A model generated the notes under the pieces. It worked only from the letters and a program-made list of their open reading frames with translations. It was not told the origin of the DNA and did no database searches. Below are positions 1 to 10,400 of a stretch of DNA of 64,000 bases, one piece after another. This DNA is from Phenylobacterium aquaticum (lineage in GTDB: Bacteria; Pseudomonadota; Alphaproteobacteria; Caulobacterales; Caulobacteraceae). Where the stretch lies: the NCBI RefSeq assembly GCF_022695515.1, contig NZ_JALDPT010000004.1, positions 62,001 through 126,000 on the forward strand, written 5' to 3'. A program made the position numbers and the translations under genes. Every line of letters begins with the position of its first letter. Within the stretch, counting starts at the first letter, position 1.

Positions 1-16
1 CAGCGACATCGTCTAG
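1..16 (+). CDS. 3' end of an upstream gene (possible)
   Basis: The first 16 bases read as the last codons of a frame (Ser-Asp-Ile-Val) closed by TAG at 14-16, ten bases before the next start codon. Nothing can be said about its product. The tight spacing suggests it is co-transcribed with the winged-helix regulator that follows, but with so few codons the frame itself is uncertain. Confidence 0.35.
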
Positions 17-26
17 GACCCCGGCC

Positions 27-332
27 ATGGACGACTTCGACATCGACAAGATCGACGAGGTGATCCACGGGCGGCTGAGGCTGGGCGTCATGGCCTTCCT
101 CTCCACCGCCGGAACCGCCGAGTTCGGGGAGCTGAAGAAGCGGCTCTCCGCCACGGACGGCAACCTCTCGGTCCATCTGCGCAAGCTGGAGGAGGCGGGC
201 TATGTCGCCATCGACAAGAGCTTCGCCGGCCGCAAGCCGCTCACCCGCGTCACCCTGACCGAGGCCGGCCGGACCGCCTTCATCGGCTATCTCGACGCCA
301 TGACCAAGCTGGTCAATCCGATGCATTCCTGA
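27..332 (+). CDS. Winged-helix DNA-binding transcriptional regulator (MarR/ArsR-like, HTH_34 type)
   Basis: A 101-residue protein consisting almost only of a winged helix-turn-helix. Residues about 15-80 hold the fold: 'RLRLGVMAFLS' as helix 1, 'FGELKKRLSATDGNLSVHLRKLEEAGYV' (read in two parts) as the helix-turn-helix, and a wing ending in 'GRKPLTRVTLTEAGR'. This pattern is typical of the small regulators placed beside membrane proteins in proteobacteria. It should bind DNA as a dimer; the ligand and targets are unknown. It starts ten bases after a preceding stop, so it is probably the distal gene of an operon lying mainly outside the window. Confidence 0.8.
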   Translation: MDDFDIDKIDEVIHGRLRLGVMAFLSTAGTAEFGELKKRLSATDGNLSVHLRKLEEAGYVAIDKSFAGRKPLTRVTLTEAGRTAFIGYLDAMTKLVNPMHS

Positions 333-427
333 TCGCTCCGGACGAATTCGAGGCGGACCCGCCGGGCTGACTTTGCGGCATGAGCCTGCGGGTGTTTAAC
401 CTGACCCATCTCCAGCCAAGGTGAGTC

Positions 428-1768
428 ATGTCCGTGCGTCGTTCCTCCATCGCCCTGAAATCCCTGTTGTGCGCCGGCGCCGCCGCGGGCCTGGCCTTCG
501 CCACCGGCGCCGCGGCGGCCCCGGACGTCCTGGCCCAGAAGGCGGCGGTCGACGCCCAGCTGAACAAGAATTATCCGCACCTGGACGCGCTCTATAAGGA
601 CATCCACGCCCACCCGGAGCTGGGCTTCCAGGAGACCGCCACCGCCGCCAAGCTGGCCGCCGAGATGCGGGCCCTGGGCTTCACGGTCACCGAGCACGTG
701 GCCCAGACCGGGATCGTGGCGATCTACAAGAACGGTCCCGGCCCGACCATCCTGGTGCGCACTGAGCTCGACGCCCTGCCGATGGAGGAGAAGACCGGCC
801 TGCCCTACGCCAGCCACGCGGTCACCACCTGGAACGGCAAGCCGACCCCGGTCGATCACAGCTGCGGCCACGACATCCACATGGCCGTCTGGGTCGGCAC
901 GGCCCAGGCCCTGGTGGCCCTGAAGTCCAAGTGGCATGGCACCTTGATGTTCATCGGCCAGCCGGCCGAGGAGACCACCGGCGGCGCCCGCGGCATGCTG
1001 GCCGACGGCCTGTTCGCCCGCTTCGGCAAGCCGGATATGGGCTTCGCCCTGCATGTGGGCCCCGGCCCCTATGGGGAGATCTCCTACCGCCCGGGCGTGG
1101 TGACCTCCAATTCCGACAGCCTCGACATCACCTTCAAGGGGCGCGGCGGCCACGGCTCCATGCCCAGCGTGACCATCGATCCGGTGATCGAGGCGGCGCG
1201 CTTCGTGGTCGACGTCCAGACCGTGATCAGCCGCGAGAAAGACCCGGCTTCCTTCGGCGTCGTGACGGTCGGCGCCCTGCAGGCCGGCAGCGCCGGCAAC
1301 ATCATTCCCGACAGCGCGGTGATCCGCGGCACGATCCGCAGCTTCGACGCCGGGGTCCGCGAAAAGATGCTCGACGGGATCCGGCGCACCGCGTCGGCGG
1401 TGGCCGCCATGCAGGGCGCGCCGGCGCCCGACGTGCAGATCGTGGTCGGAGGCCGGGCGGTCATCAACGACGTTCCCCTGACCGAGCGCACCGCCAAGGT
1501 GTTCAAGGCCGCCTTCGGCGACAAGGCGGTGCTGGAGCCGGCGCCCGGCTATCCCAGCGAGGACTATTCGGAATTCATCATCGCCGGCGTGCCCTCGGTG
1601 TTCTTCAGCCTGGGCGGCTATGACCCGGCCAAGATCGCGGCGGCCAAGGCCAAGGGCGAGTTCCTGCCCGGCAACCACACCCCGCAGTTCGCGCCGGTCC
1701 CCGAGCCCACCATCCGCACCGGCGTCGAGGCCATGACGCTGGCGGTGATGAACGCCGCCCAGCCCTGA
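428..1768 (+). CDS. Exported M20-family amidohydrolase (M20D peptidase-like)
   Basis: 446 residues. An N-terminal signal peptide (about residues 1-31, hydrophobic core followed by AAAA) predicts export to the periplasm. The M20 metal site is visible: 'HPELGF' near residue 62, 'ELDALP' near 113, 'CGHDIHM' at 146-152, and the catalytic pair of glutamates in 'GQPAEETTGG' near 181. The family (hippurate hydrolase and amino-acid N-deacylase relatives) hydrolyses N-acyl amino acids or small peptides with two metal ions; the substrate here is unknown. The start has a good ribosome site (AAGGTGAG just upstream). It converges on the histidine kinase gene, with seven bases between stop codons. Confidence 0.88.
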   Translation: MSVRRSSIALKSLLCAGAAAGLAFATGAAAAPDVLAQKAAVDAQLNKNYPHLDALYKDIHAHPELGFQETATAAKLAAEMRALGFTVTEHVAQTGIVAIYKNGPGPTILVRTELDALPMEEKTGLPYASHAVTTWNGKPTPVDHSCGHDIHMAVWVGTAQALVALKSKWHGTLMFIGQPAEETTGGARGMLADGLFARFGKPDMGFALHVGPGPYGEISYRPGVVTSNSDSLDITFKGRGGHGSMPSVTIDPVIEAARFVVDVQTVISREKDPASFGVVTVGALQAGSAGNIIPDSAVIRGTIRSFDAGVREKMLDGIRRTASAVAAMQGAPAPDVQIVVGGRAVINDVPLTERTAKVFKAAFGDKAVLEPAPGYPSEDYSEFIIAGVPSVFFSLGGYDPAKIAAAKAKGEFLPGNHTPQFAPVPEPTIRTGVEAMTLAVMNAAQP

Positions 1769-1775
1769 TCGCCGC

Positions 1776-3260
1776 TCAGGCGGCGACCGGCAGCTCGATG
1801 TGACAGCACAGGCCGTCCGGATGGAACGCCAGGACGGCCTGGCCCGCCAGCTCCCCGCGCAGGCTGCGCTCGATGAGCCGGGACCCGAATCCACGGTGGC
1901 TGGTGGCCACGACGGTCGGACCGCCGCGTTCGACCCAATCCAGCTCCAGCCGCATGTCCGCGCCGAGGCGCCAGCGCACCTCCACCCGCCCACCGGCTGA
2001 GGAGAGGGCGCCGTACTTGGCGGCGTTGGTCGCCAGCTCATGGGTCAGCATGCCAAGCGCCAGGGCCGCGGGCGCCGAGAGGTCGATCTCCGGCCCGTCG
2101 AGCGCGTAGCGTTCGCCGCCATAGGGGCTGAGCTCCATCGCCAGGACATCGCGCAGCTTGGCGCCGCGCCAGCTGGTGGCGGTCAGCAGGTTGTGCGTCG
2201 CCGAAAGCGCCATGATCCGCGCCTCGAAGGCCTGCCGGAAGACGGCGGGGTCGGGGCTGTGGCGCAGGGTCTGGGCGGCGATCGCCTGGACGGTCGCCAG
2301 GGTGTTCTTCACCCGGTGGTTCAGCTCGTCGAGCAGCAGCTTCTGCTGCGCTTCCGCGGCGATCCGGTCGGTGACGTCGCTGCCTTCCACGAAGATGCCG
2401 CGGGTCACCCCATCCGCCCCCAGGATCGGCTGGAGAACAAAGTCGAGATAGCGCTCCTCCGGCGGCGCGTCCGGGCTGTTCTGCAGGCCGACCAGGGCGG
2501 CGCGGCCCACGAAGGGCTGCTGGGTCTCGGCCACCTGGTCCAGCAGGGCGATATAGCCCTGGTCGACCAGCTCGGGCATGGCCTCGATCAGGGGCTCGCC
2601 CACCAGGGCGCGACCGCCCACCAGCTTCAGGAAGGCGTTGTTGACCAGCTCCAGCCGGTGATCGGGACCGGAGAACACCACCATGAAACCCGGCGCCTGC
2701 ATGAACAGGTCGCGCAGGTGCATGGACTCCTCGGCCAGGCTGGCGTTCAGCCTCTGGACCTCCTCGGCCCTCTGCAGCAGCTGGGTCTCGCCGACCCGCG
2801 GCGCAGACGCGCCCGCGCCCCGCAGCTCGTGCAGCTCCGTGACGTCCACCGTGTTCTGGACGATATGGGCGACCTGGCCGTCGGGGCCCTTCAGCGGGGT
2901 GTGGACCGCCGACCAGTAGCGCATCGCCATGCCGCCGCCGCGCTCGGGCGGCTGGGGGATGGCGTAGGGAATGAAGGCGAGGGAGTCCGGCGCACCGCTG
3001 GCCAGCACCCGGTCCAGGGAGGCGCGCAGCATGCGCCCGCTCTCGCCGGGATCGGGAAACACCTCGAACAGGCCCCGGCCGATCAGGGCCTCGCGGGTCT
3101 GGCCCGTCGTGGCGCAATAGGCGGCGTTGGCCGCGGCGAAGCGCAGGTCGCGGTCCAGGATCATGTACGGGCTGGGAAGGTCCTCGAACACCGCGGCGAA
3201 GTCGATCGGCGGCGGCGCGACGGGCCGTGGCGCGCGCTCGGCGGGGAGAATCCTCTTCAT
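1776..3260 (-). CDS. PAS-domain sensor histidine kinase, HWE/HisKA_2 family
   Basis: 494 residues from the chosen ATG, which follows GGGGGAGA; an upstream in-frame start at 3308 lacks such a site. Two or more PAS modules occupy about the first 300 residues ('LPSPYMILDRDLRFAAANAA' and a second starting 'FMVVFSGPDHRLELVNNAF'). A HisKA_2/HWE kinase follows, with phospho-acceptor 'LNHRVKNTLATVQ', the N box 'THELATNAAKYG' and the diagnostic Trp-Glu motif 'WVERGGP'. No transmembrane segment is seen, so it senses a cytosolic cue. No response regulator is adjacent. It is divergent from uvrC. Confidence 0.87.
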   Translation of the reverse strand: MKRILPAERAPRPVAPPPIDFAAVFEDLPSPYMILDRDLRFAAANAAYCATTGQTREALIGRGLFEVFPDPGESGRMLRASLDRVLASGAPDSLAFIPYAIPQPPERGGGMAMRYWSAVHTPLKGPDGQVAHIVQNTVDVTELHELRGAGASAPRVGETQLLQRAEEVQRLNASLAEESMHLRDLFMQAPGFMVVFSGPDHRLELVNNAFLKLVGGRALVGEPLIEAMPELVDQGYIALLDQVAETQQPFVGRAALVGLQNSPDAPPEERYLDFVLQPILGADGVTRGIFVEGSDVTDRIAAEAQQKLLLDELNHRVKNTLATVQAIAAQTLRHSPDPAVFRQAFEARIMALSATHNLLTATSWRGAKLRDVLAMELSPYGGERYALDGPEIDLSAPAALALGMLTHELATNAAKYGALSSAGGRVEVRWRLGADMRLELDWVERGGPTVVATSHRGFGSRLIERSLRGELAGQAVLAFHPDGLCCHIELPVAA

Positions 3261-3355
3261 CTGAACAGATCTCCCCCTCTTGCACCGGAAACGCAGATCG
3301 CGGTCCACGGTTCCGCTTGTTGTAGCAGCCTGCGCGAACGGCCGGACTCGCCTAT

Positions 3356-5233
3356 ATGAGGGCCATGTCGATCCCTCTAACCGAGACGCCGCTGACGGGC
3401 GCCGCCCTCATCAAGGACCAGGTGCGCCGCCTGCCGGATTCGCCGGGCGTCTACCGCATGATCGGCGAGAACGACGAGGTGCTCTATGTCGGCAAGGCGC
3501 GCTCGCTGAAGAAGCGCGTGCTGCAATACGCCCAGGGACGGTTCCACACCCAGCGCATCGCCCTGATGGTCGACCTGACCCGGTCGATGGAGTTCGTCAC
3601 CACCCGCACCGAGACCGACGCCCTGCTGCTTGAGATCAATCTGATCAAGCAGATGAAGCCCCGGTTCAACGTGTTGCTGCGCGACGACAAGAGCTTCCCC
3701 GAGATCGTCATCCGCCGCGAACACGCCGCGCCCCAGCTGCGCAAGCACCGCGGCGCCCACACCATCAAGGGCGACTATTTCGGCCCCTTCGCCAGCGCCG
3801 GCGCGGTGAACCGCACGCTCAACACCCTGCAGAAGGCCTTCCTGCTGCGGTCCTGCTCCGACAGCGTCTATGAGAGCCGCACCCGGCCCTGCATGCTGCA
3901 CCAGATCAAGCGCTGCGCCGCGCCCTGCACCGGCCTGATCAGCCTGGAGGACTACGGCAAGCTGGTCGACGAGTCCGAGGCCTTCCTGCGCGGCAAGAGC
4001 CGCGCGGTGATGACCCGCATGTCCGAGCAGATGCAGGCCGCCTCCGACGACATGGAGTTCGAGCTGGCCGCCCGCCTGCGCGACCGGATCCGGGCGCTGG
4101 CCTCCGTCGCCCAGGAGCAGCAGATCAATCCGGAGAGCACGGAGGAGGCCGACGTCTTCGCCCTGTTCGCCGAGGGCGGTCAGGCCTGCGTCCAGGTCTT
4201 CTTCTTCCGGGCCGGCCAGAACTGGGGCAACCGCGCCTATTTTCCCAGGGTCGACAAGTCCGACGAAGACCTCGACGTCATGAGCGCCTTCCTGGGCCAG
4301 TTCTATGACGACAAGCCGATCCCCAAGCTGATCCTGACCAGCGTCGAGCCGTCCGAGCGCGAGCTGCTGGCCGAGGCCTTCGCCATGAAGGCCGGCCGCA
4401 AGGTCGAGATCCTCAAGCCGCAGAAGGGCGAGAAGCGCCAGCTGGTCGAGCACGCGCTGACCAACGCCCGCGAGGCCCTGGGCCGCAAGATGGCGGAGAG
4501 CTCGGCCCAGACCAAGCTGCTGATCGGCGTCGCCGAGGCCTTCGGCCTGGAGGCCCCGCCCGAGCGGATCGAGGTCTATGACAACAGCCACATCATGGGG
4601 ACCAACGCCGTCGGCGGCATGATCGTGGCCGGACCCGACGGTTTCCAGAAGAGCCAGTATCGCAAGTTCAACATCAAGGGCACGGACCTCACCCCGGGCG
4701 ACGACTTCGGGATGATGAAGGAGGTGCTGCGCCGCCGCTTCGGCCGCCTGGTCAAGGAAGAGGAGGAGGGCGAGGCCGATGTCGTGCGCCCCGATCTGGT
4801 GCTGATCGATGGCGGCATGGGCCAGGTGGGCGTGGTGATGGAGATCATGGCCGACCTGGGCGTCGACGACATACCGGTCGTGGGCGTCGCCAAGGGCCCC
4901 GACCGCGACGCGGGCCTCGAGCGCTTCTTCATCCCGGGCAAGCCCTACTTCATGCTCGAGCCGAAATCGCCGGTGCTCTACTACCTGCAGCGCCTGAGGG
5001 ACGAAGCCCACCGCTTCGCCATCGGCACCCACCGCGTGCGCCGCGCGGCCGACATGAAGAAGAACCCCCTCGACGAAATCGACGGCGTGGGCCCGGGCCG
5101 CAAGCGCGCCCTGCTGCACGCCTTCGGCTCGGCCCGCGGGGTCTCCAGGGCCTCGGTCGATGACCTCGCCAAGGTCGAGGGCGTGAACCTTGCCCTCGCG
5201 CAACGCATTTTCGATTTCTTCCGCAAGGCCTAA
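3356..5233 (+). CDS. uvrC: Excinuclease ABC subunit C
   Basis: 625 residues, full length for UvrC. In nucleotide excision repair it makes the two incisions flanking a lesion bound by UvrB. An N-terminal GIY-YIG nuclease domain ('SPGVYRMIG...LYVGKA', residues about 20-95) makes the 3' cut. A UVR UvrB-binding helix pair lies near 220-250 ('[10 protein letters not shown]'), the RNase H-like endonuclease for the 5' cut spans about 390-545 ('[11 protein letters not shown]', 'LVLIDGG'), and a C-terminal helix-hairpin-helix pair follows ('[13 protein letters not shown]'). An alternative start lies three codons in. pgsA begins nine bases after the stop, a pairing common in proteobacteria. Confidence 0.97.
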   Translation: MRAMSIPLTETPLTGAALIKDQVRRLPDSPGVYRMIGENDEVLYVGKARSLKKRVLQYAQGRFHTQRIALMVDLTRSMEFVTTRTETDALLLEINLIKQMKPRFNVLLRDDKSFPEIVIRREHAAPQLRKHRGAHTIKGDYFGPFASAGAVNRTLNTLQKAFLLRSCSDSVYESRTRPCMLHQIKRCAAPCTGLISLEDYGKLVDESEAFLRGKSRAVMTRMSEQMQAASDDMEFELAARLRDRIRALASVAQEQQINPESTEEADVFALFAEGGQACVQVFFFRAGQNWGNRAYFPRVDKSDEDLDVMSAFLGQFYDDKPIPKLILTSVEPSERELLAEAFAMKAGRKVEILKPQKGEKRQLVEHALTNAREALGRKMAESSAQTKLLIGVAEAFGLEAPPERIEVYDNSHIMGTNAVGGMIVAGPDGFQKSQYRKFNIKGTDLTPGDDFGMMKEVLRRRFGRLVKEEEEGEADVVRPDLVLIDGGMGQVGVVMEIMADLGVDDIPVVGVAKGPDRDAGLERFFIPGKPYFMLEPKSPVLYYLQRLRDEAHRFAIGTHRVRRAADMKKNPLDEIDGVGPGRKRALLHAFGSARGVSRASVDDLAKVEGVNLALAQRIFDFFRKA

Positions 5234-5242
5234 AGGACACGC

Positions 5243-5863
5243 ATGAAATCGATCCCCAACATCCTGTCGGCCGGCCGGCTGGTCCTGACGCTGTTCATGT
5301 TCATCGCCCTCGCCCTGGCGGCGGGCGGGGTGCCCTATTTCAGCGAGCGGCTGACGGTGGAGATGCAGTTCTCGCTGGAGCGCTGGGCCTTCTGGGCCTT
5401 TGTCGTGGCCGCGGTCACCGACTTCTTCGACGGCTGGCTGGCGCGCAAGCTCGACGCTGTCACCGTCTGGGGCGCGATCCTCGATCCGATCGGCGACAAG
5501 GTGCTGGTCGCCGGCGCGGTCCTGGGCCTGATGGCGCTCGGCCCCCAGCCCATGGTCCTGGTGCCCGCGGGCCTGATCCTGTTCCGCGAATTCACGGTCA
5601 GCGCCCTGCGCGAGGTCGGCGCCGGCCGGGGGATCAAGCTGCCGGTCACCCAGCTCGCCAAGTGGAAGACCACCTTGCAGCTGGTGGCGCTCGGCGGCGA
5701 ACTGCTGCTGGCTTCCTGGGGCGCCTTCGACCTTCCCGCCGATCCCGGCCTGCGCGATCCGGTGGCCATGGTGATCCACGGCCTGTTCTGGCTGGCCACC
5801 CTGATCACCCTGATCACCGGCGCCCAGTACTGGGAACAGACCCACAAGGCGCTGAAGGAATAG
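5243..5863 (+). CDS. pgsA: CDP-diacylglycerol-glycerol-3-phosphate 3-phosphatidyltransferase
   Basis: 206 residues. It makes phosphatidylglycerophosphate from CDP-diacylglycerol and glycerol-3-phosphate, the committed step to phosphatidylglycerol and cardiolipin, in the inner membrane. The CDP-alcohol phosphotransferase signature D-G-x2-A-R-x8-G-x3-D-x3-D is complete ('FFDGWLARKLDAV' followed by 'WGAILDPIGDK'). Several hydrophobic segments surround it: residues about 10-30, 45-65, 85-110 and 170-195. It lies directly downstream of uvrC and is probably co-transcribed with it. Confidence 0.95.
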   Translation: MKSIPNILSAGRLVLTLFMFIALALAAGGVPYFSERLTVEMQFSLERWAFWAFVVAAVTDFFDGWLARKLDAVTVWGAILDPIGDKVLVAGAVLGLMALGPQPMVLVPAGLILFREFTVSALREVGAGRGIKLPVTQLAKWKTTLQLVALGGELLLASWGAFDLPADPGLRDPVAMVIHGLFWLATLITLITGAQYWEQTHKALKE

Positions 5864-5872
5864 TCCCTGGCC

Positions 5873-6733
5873 TCAGGGCAGGGGGATGAACTCGTCGTGG
5901 TCGGCGTCGGGCAGCTTCATCCGCCCCGCCCGCCAGTCGGCCTTGGCCTGTTCCAGCCGCTCCTTGGACGAGGACACGAAGTTCCAGTCGATATAGCGCG
6001 GCCCCACCGGCTCGCCGCCCAGCAGCATGACGATGGCCGGGGTCTGGGCGGTGAACAGCACCGGCTCGCCGGCCTGAAACACCAGCATCTTGCCCGCCCC
6101 ATAGGTGTGGCCGTCGACCTCCACCTCGCCCGCCGCCACATAGGCGGCGCGCTCGGGATATTCCGCCGGCAACTGGGCCTTGGCCCCGGCCTCCAGCGCC
6201 CAGTGCGCATAGAACATCGGCGAGTGGGTCTTGACCTTGGCCTCGGCGCCAAAGGCCTTGCCGGCGATCAGCCGCGCCCACATCCCGCCGCCCTCATAGG
6301 TCGGCAGGTCGGCGGCGTCATGGTGGGCGAAGCTGGGGTCGGTCTCTTCCAGGGCGTCGGGCAGGGCGACCCAGGCCTGGATGCCGTGCATGGTCCCGCC
6401 GTGGGCCCGCAGGTCCTCGAAGCGTTCGGAGTGGGTGATGCCGCGCCCCGCGGTCATCCAGTTGACCTCGCCGGGGCGGATCTCCTGGGTCACGCCGACG
6501 CTGTCGCGATGGGTGATCTGGCCCTCGAACAGATAGGTGACGGTCGACAGCCCGATGTGCGGATGCGGTCGCACGTCGACCGTGCGCGGAAACCCGGCCT
6601 CGAAGGCCTTAGGGCCCATGTGATCGAAGAAGATGAAGGGCCCGACCATCCGGTGGCCGGCCTGGGGCAGGACGCGCCCCACCTCGAACCCGCCGATGTC
6701 GCGGCGGCGCTGGTCGATGACGAGTTCGATCAT
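5873..6733 (-). CDS. Pirin family protein (cupin)
   Basis: 286 residues from the ATG at 6733, which follows AAGGAGAG; an upstream ATG at 6760 has no ribosome site. The N-terminal cupin carries the pirin metal ligands 'HPHIGLSTVTYLFEG' and 'HRDS', followed by 'MTAGRGITHSE'. A C-terminal pirin domain ends in 'EFIPLP'. Bacterial pirins are iron-binding and several have quercetinase-like dioxygenase activity; the role here is unknown. Its stop codon faces that of pgsA, and its start lies about 50 bases from the Lrp gene stop on the same strand. Confidence 0.92.
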   Translation of the reverse strand: MIELVIDQRRRDIGGFEVGRVLPQAGHRMVGPFIFFDHMGPKAFEAGFPRTVDVRPHPHIGLSTVTYLFEGQITHRDSVGVTQEIRPGEVNWMTAGRGITHSERFEDLRAHGGTMHGIQAWVALPDALEETDPSFAHHDAADLPTYEGGGMWARLIAGKAFGAEAKVKTHSPMFYAHWALEAGAKAQLPAEYPERAAYVAAGEVEVDGHTYGAGKMLVFQAGEPVLFTAQTPAIVMLLGGEPVGPRYIDWNFVSSSKERLEQAKADWRAGRMKLPDADHDEFIPLP

Positions 6734-6784
6734 GGGGGCTCTCCTTGAAGCTCCCGGCAACTTGGGATGGTGCGTCCCTGTTGG

Positions 6785-7282
6785 CTAGCCCTGGGCGCTC
6801 ACATAGGGGCTGATCAGGCCCAATGGCGCGGCGGTGGTGTTCTTCACGGAGCGGATGACGATCCGGCTCTCGATGTTGGAGACCAGGCCCAGGCCCAGGA
6901 TCTTCTCGCGCAGGAAGTCGTCGAAGGCGTGCATGTCGCGGGTCACGACCCGCAGTTCATAGTCGGCGGCGCCGGTGACCGTGGCGCATTGCACCACCTC
7001 CGGCAGCTTGCCGATCGCCTGTTCGAAGGAATCCAGATTGTCCTTGGTCGGCAGCGACAGCTTGACGGTGCAATAGACCTCGAAATTCAGGCCCAGCTTC
7101 TCGCGGTCGAGGATGGTCACGCGACGCTGGATGACGCCGGCGTCTTCCAGGCGCTTGATGCGGCGCCAGCAGGGGCTGGAGGACAAACCGACCCGGTCGG
7201 CGATCTCGGCGACGGACAATCCTGCGTCATGCTGGATAAGATCGAGAATCTTAGCATCGACGGCGTCGAGGGCCTCGGACAA
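6785..7282 (-). CDS. Lrp/AsnC family transcriptional regulator
   Basis: 165 residues. No ATG fits; the best start is TTG at 7282, five bases after AGGAGG, giving Leu/Met-Ser-Glu-Ala-Leu. The N-terminal helix-turn-helix ('DAKILDLIQHDAGLSVAEIA', then 'VGLSSSPCWRRIKRLEDAG') and the C-terminal RAM ligand domain ('EVVQCATVTGAADYELRVV') are complete. The gene is divergent from the indolepyruvate ferredoxin oxidoreductase gene. Lrp members often control the adjacent amino-acid catabolic enzyme in response to an amino acid, so regulation of that enzyme by an aromatic amino acid is a reasonable inference. Confidence 0.93.
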   Translation of the reverse strand: MSEALDAVDAKILDLIQHDAGLSVAEIADRVGLSSSPCWRRIKRLEDAGVIQRRVTILDREKLGLNFEVYCTVKLSLPTKDNLDSFEQAIGKLPEVVQCATVTGAADYELRVVTRDMHAFDDFLREKILGLGLVSNIESRIVIRSVKNTTAAPLGLISPYVSAQG

Positions 7283-7302
7283 GTTTTCCTCCTGCACTAG
7301 GT

Positions 7303-7389
7303 GCAAATGAGCGTCATTCTTGCCCCGGAACCGGTGTGGCGGGGCATGCCTTTGGTAAGCAATTGCGTCGAACTTATATGATCTTGCAA
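7303..7389. promoter_or_regulatory. Candidate Lrp-type operator region between the divergent lrp-like and indolepyruvate oxidoreductase genes
   Basis: Three symmetric elements lie in the 141-bp divergent gap. They are AATGA-gcg-TCATT (7306-7318) flanked by GCAA (7303) and TTGC (7320), the perfect palindrome GCAATTGC (7359-7366), and TTGCAA (7384-7389). Repeated GCAA/TTGC dyads fit multi-site binding by an Lrp octamer, but binding is inferred from position and symmetry only. Confidence 0.45.
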
Positions 7390-7423
7390 GCTCTTTAGGG
7401 AGCCCAAAAGGAAGGAATTTGCG

Positions 7424-10400
7424 ATGCGACACATCGAAGTGACGCTTGACGACAAATTTCTGCTCAAGGAAGGCCGGGTTTTCATCACCGGCGTCCAAGC
7501 CCTGCTGCGCGTCCTGATGGACCAGCGCCGGCTGGACGAACGGGCAGGATTGAACACGGCCGGCTTCGTCTCCGGCTATCGCGGCTCGCCGCTTGGCGGG
7601 CTGGACCAGCAGGCCAACCGCGCCGCCAAACACCTGAAGGCCGCCGAGGTGGTGTTCAAGGAGGGCCTCAACGAGGACCTGGCCGCCACCGCCGTCTGGG
7701 GCAGCCAGCAGGCGAACCTGTTCCCCGGCGCGAAGTTCGATGGCGTGTTCGGCATGTGGTACGGCAAGGCGCCCGGCGTCGACCGCACCGGCGACGCCTT
7801 CAAGCACGCCAATTTCGCCGGGACCCATCCGCGCGGCGGCGTGCTCGCCGTGGCCGGCGACGACCACACCTGCAAGTCCTCCACCCTGCCGTCCCAGTCG
7901 GAATACGCCTTCCAGGACTTCGAGATGCCGGTCCTGTCCCCGGCCGACGTGCAGGAGGTGCTGGACTACGGCCTGATGGGCTACGCCATGTCGCGCTTCT
8001 CCGGCCTGTGGGTCGGGCTGATCGCTCTGGCCGACACCATGGATTCCGGCGTCACCATCGACATCGGCCTGGACCGCCACCAGATTGTGACCCCCGCCAA
8101 TTTCGCCATGCCGGCCGGCGGCCTGGGCATCCGGCTGAAGGACCAGCCGCTCGACAAGGAGCGCCGGCTCCGCACCCTGAAGATCCCCGCGGCGCTCGCC
8201 TTCGCCCGCGCCAACCGCATCGACCGGGTGGTGCTGCCCGCCGCCCGCCCGCGCCTGGGCATCGTCTGCCAGGGTCAGGCCTATAAGGACGTGATCGAGG
8301 CCTTCGCGGCCATGCGCATCACCCTTGAGGAGGCCGCCAGTCTCGGCGTCTCGATCTACAAGGTCGGCATGCCCTGGCCGCTGGAGCCGCAAGGCCTCAA
8401 GGCCTTCGCCGCCGGGCTTGAGACCCTGATGGTCATCGAGCACAAGCGCCCGCTGATCGAGACCCAGGCCCGCGCCGCCCTCTATGACCTGCCGGCCCAC
8501 GCCCGGCCGCGGATCATCGGCAAGACCGACGAGGTCGGCCATCCGCTGCTGTCGGAACTGGGCTCGCTCTCGGTGGCGGAAGTGGCGCTGGCCATCGCCG
8601 ACCGCCTGCCGCCCGGCCCGCACATGGACCGGGTCTATGACTATCTGAGCCGGGTGTCGGCCGCCTCCATGGCCGCCGTGACCCTGGGCGCCGAGCAGCA
8701 GCGCAAACCCTTCTTCTGCTCGGGCTGCCCGCACAACACCTCGACCCGCCTGCCGGAAGGCTCCCGCGCCCTGGCCGGCATCGGCTGCCACTACATGGCC
8801 AGCTTCTCCGATCCCCAGACCGACCTGAACAGCCACATGGGCGGCGAGGGCCTGACCTGGGTCGGGGCCGCGCCCTTCACGACCGAGAGCCACGTCTTCG
8901 CCAACCTCGGCGACGGCACCTACAACCACTCCGGCTCGCTCGCCGTCCGCGCCTCGATCGCGGCCGGCAGCCACATCACCTACAAGCTCTTGTTCAACGA
9001 CGCCGTCGCCATGACCGGCGGCCAGGCGGCCGAGAGCGGCTTCACCCCGGCCCAGATCACCCGCCAGCTGGCCGCCGAGGGCGTCGCCAAGACCGTCATC
9101 GTCGCCGACGACACCAGCCGCTATGACGGCGTCACCGATCTCGCCCCCGGCGTCGAGGTGAAGCCGCGCTCCGAGCTGATGGCCGTGCAGCGCATGCTGC
9201 GCGAGACCCCCGGGACGACGGTCCTGCTCTATGACCAGGTCTGCGCCACCGAGAAGCGGCGCCGCCGCAAGCGCGGCAAGCTGGAGCAGGCCGAGAAGCG
9301 GGTGTTCATCAACCCGCTGGTCTGCGAGGGCTGCGGGGACTGCTCGAAGAAATCCAACTGCGTCTCGGTCGAGCCGCTGAACACCGAGTTCGGTCGCAAG
9401 CGGCGGATCAACCAGTCGAGCTGCAATCAGGACTATTCCTGCCTCGACGGCTTCTGCCCCTCCTTCGTGACCCTGGAAGGGGCGACCAACGCCCAGGCCA
9501 AGGCCATGCCGGCGCTCACCGCCGAGTCCACGCCCCTGCCGGAATTCGAGACCCTGGAAGGCGTGCGCAACATCGTCTTCACCGGCATTGGCGGCACCGG
9601 GGTGACCACCACCGCCTCGATCCTGGCCATGGCCGCCCATGTGGATGGCCGCGCCGCTTCGGTGGTCGACATGACCGGCCTCGCCCAGAAGGGCGGGGCG
9701 GTGTTCAGCCATGTGCGGATCGGCGAGACCGAGGAGACGGTGGTCGGCGGCCGCGTGCCGGCGGCCTCGGCCCATGTGCTGATCGCCTGCGACATCCTCT
9801 CGGCGGCCGGCGCCGATGCGCTCGCCCTCTACGCCAAGGACCGCACGGCGGCCTGCGGCAACGAGGACTTCGCCCCCACCGCCGACTTCGTCACCGACCG
9901 CGACGTCCGCTTCGATTCCGCCAGCATGTCACGGCGGATCGCGGCGGCGACCAAGGCCTATGACCAGTGCCCGGCCCACCATCTGGCCGAGACCGAGATG
10001 GGCGACGCCATCTACGCCAATATGATCATGCTGGGTTTCGCCTGGCAGAAGGGCCTGATCCCGATCTCCAGCCGCGCGCTCTATCGCGCCATCCGGCTGA
10101 ACGGCGTCGCGGCCGAGGCCAATCTCCAGGCCTTCGAGCTGGGCCGTCAGGTCGCACACGACCCCTCCAAGCGCGGCCCGGCCGAGGCCGATGCGCCGAC
10201 GCCCGAGACCATGGGTCTGGACGCCCTGATCGCCCATCGCATCGGCGAACTCACCGCCTATCAGAACGCGGCCTACGCTGAGCGCTATCGCCATCGCGTC
10301 GAGCAGGTCGCGCTCAAGGGCTCCGAAGCCCTGACCCGCGCGGTCGCCGTCAATCTCTACAAGCTGATGGCCTATAAGGACGAGTACGAGGTCGCCCGGC

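Noticed and set aside
287-2041. Long minus-strand frame opposite the M20 amidohydrolase gene
   Set aside because: Its translation is His/Gly/Ala/Arg-rich without domains, and it covers a gene with clear motifs; it is a GC-driven antisense frame.
3377-5845. 822-codon minus-strand frame opposite uvrC and pgsA
   Set aside because: uvrC and pgsA carry complete family signatures on the plus strand; the antisense frame is low-complexity and spans both.
7283-9775. Upstream extension of the Lrp frame through the oxidoreductase gene (minus strand)
   Set aside because: Only the last 165 codons match Lrp; the rest is antisense to indolepyruvate oxidoreductase. The TTG at 7282 with AGGAGG explains the real start.
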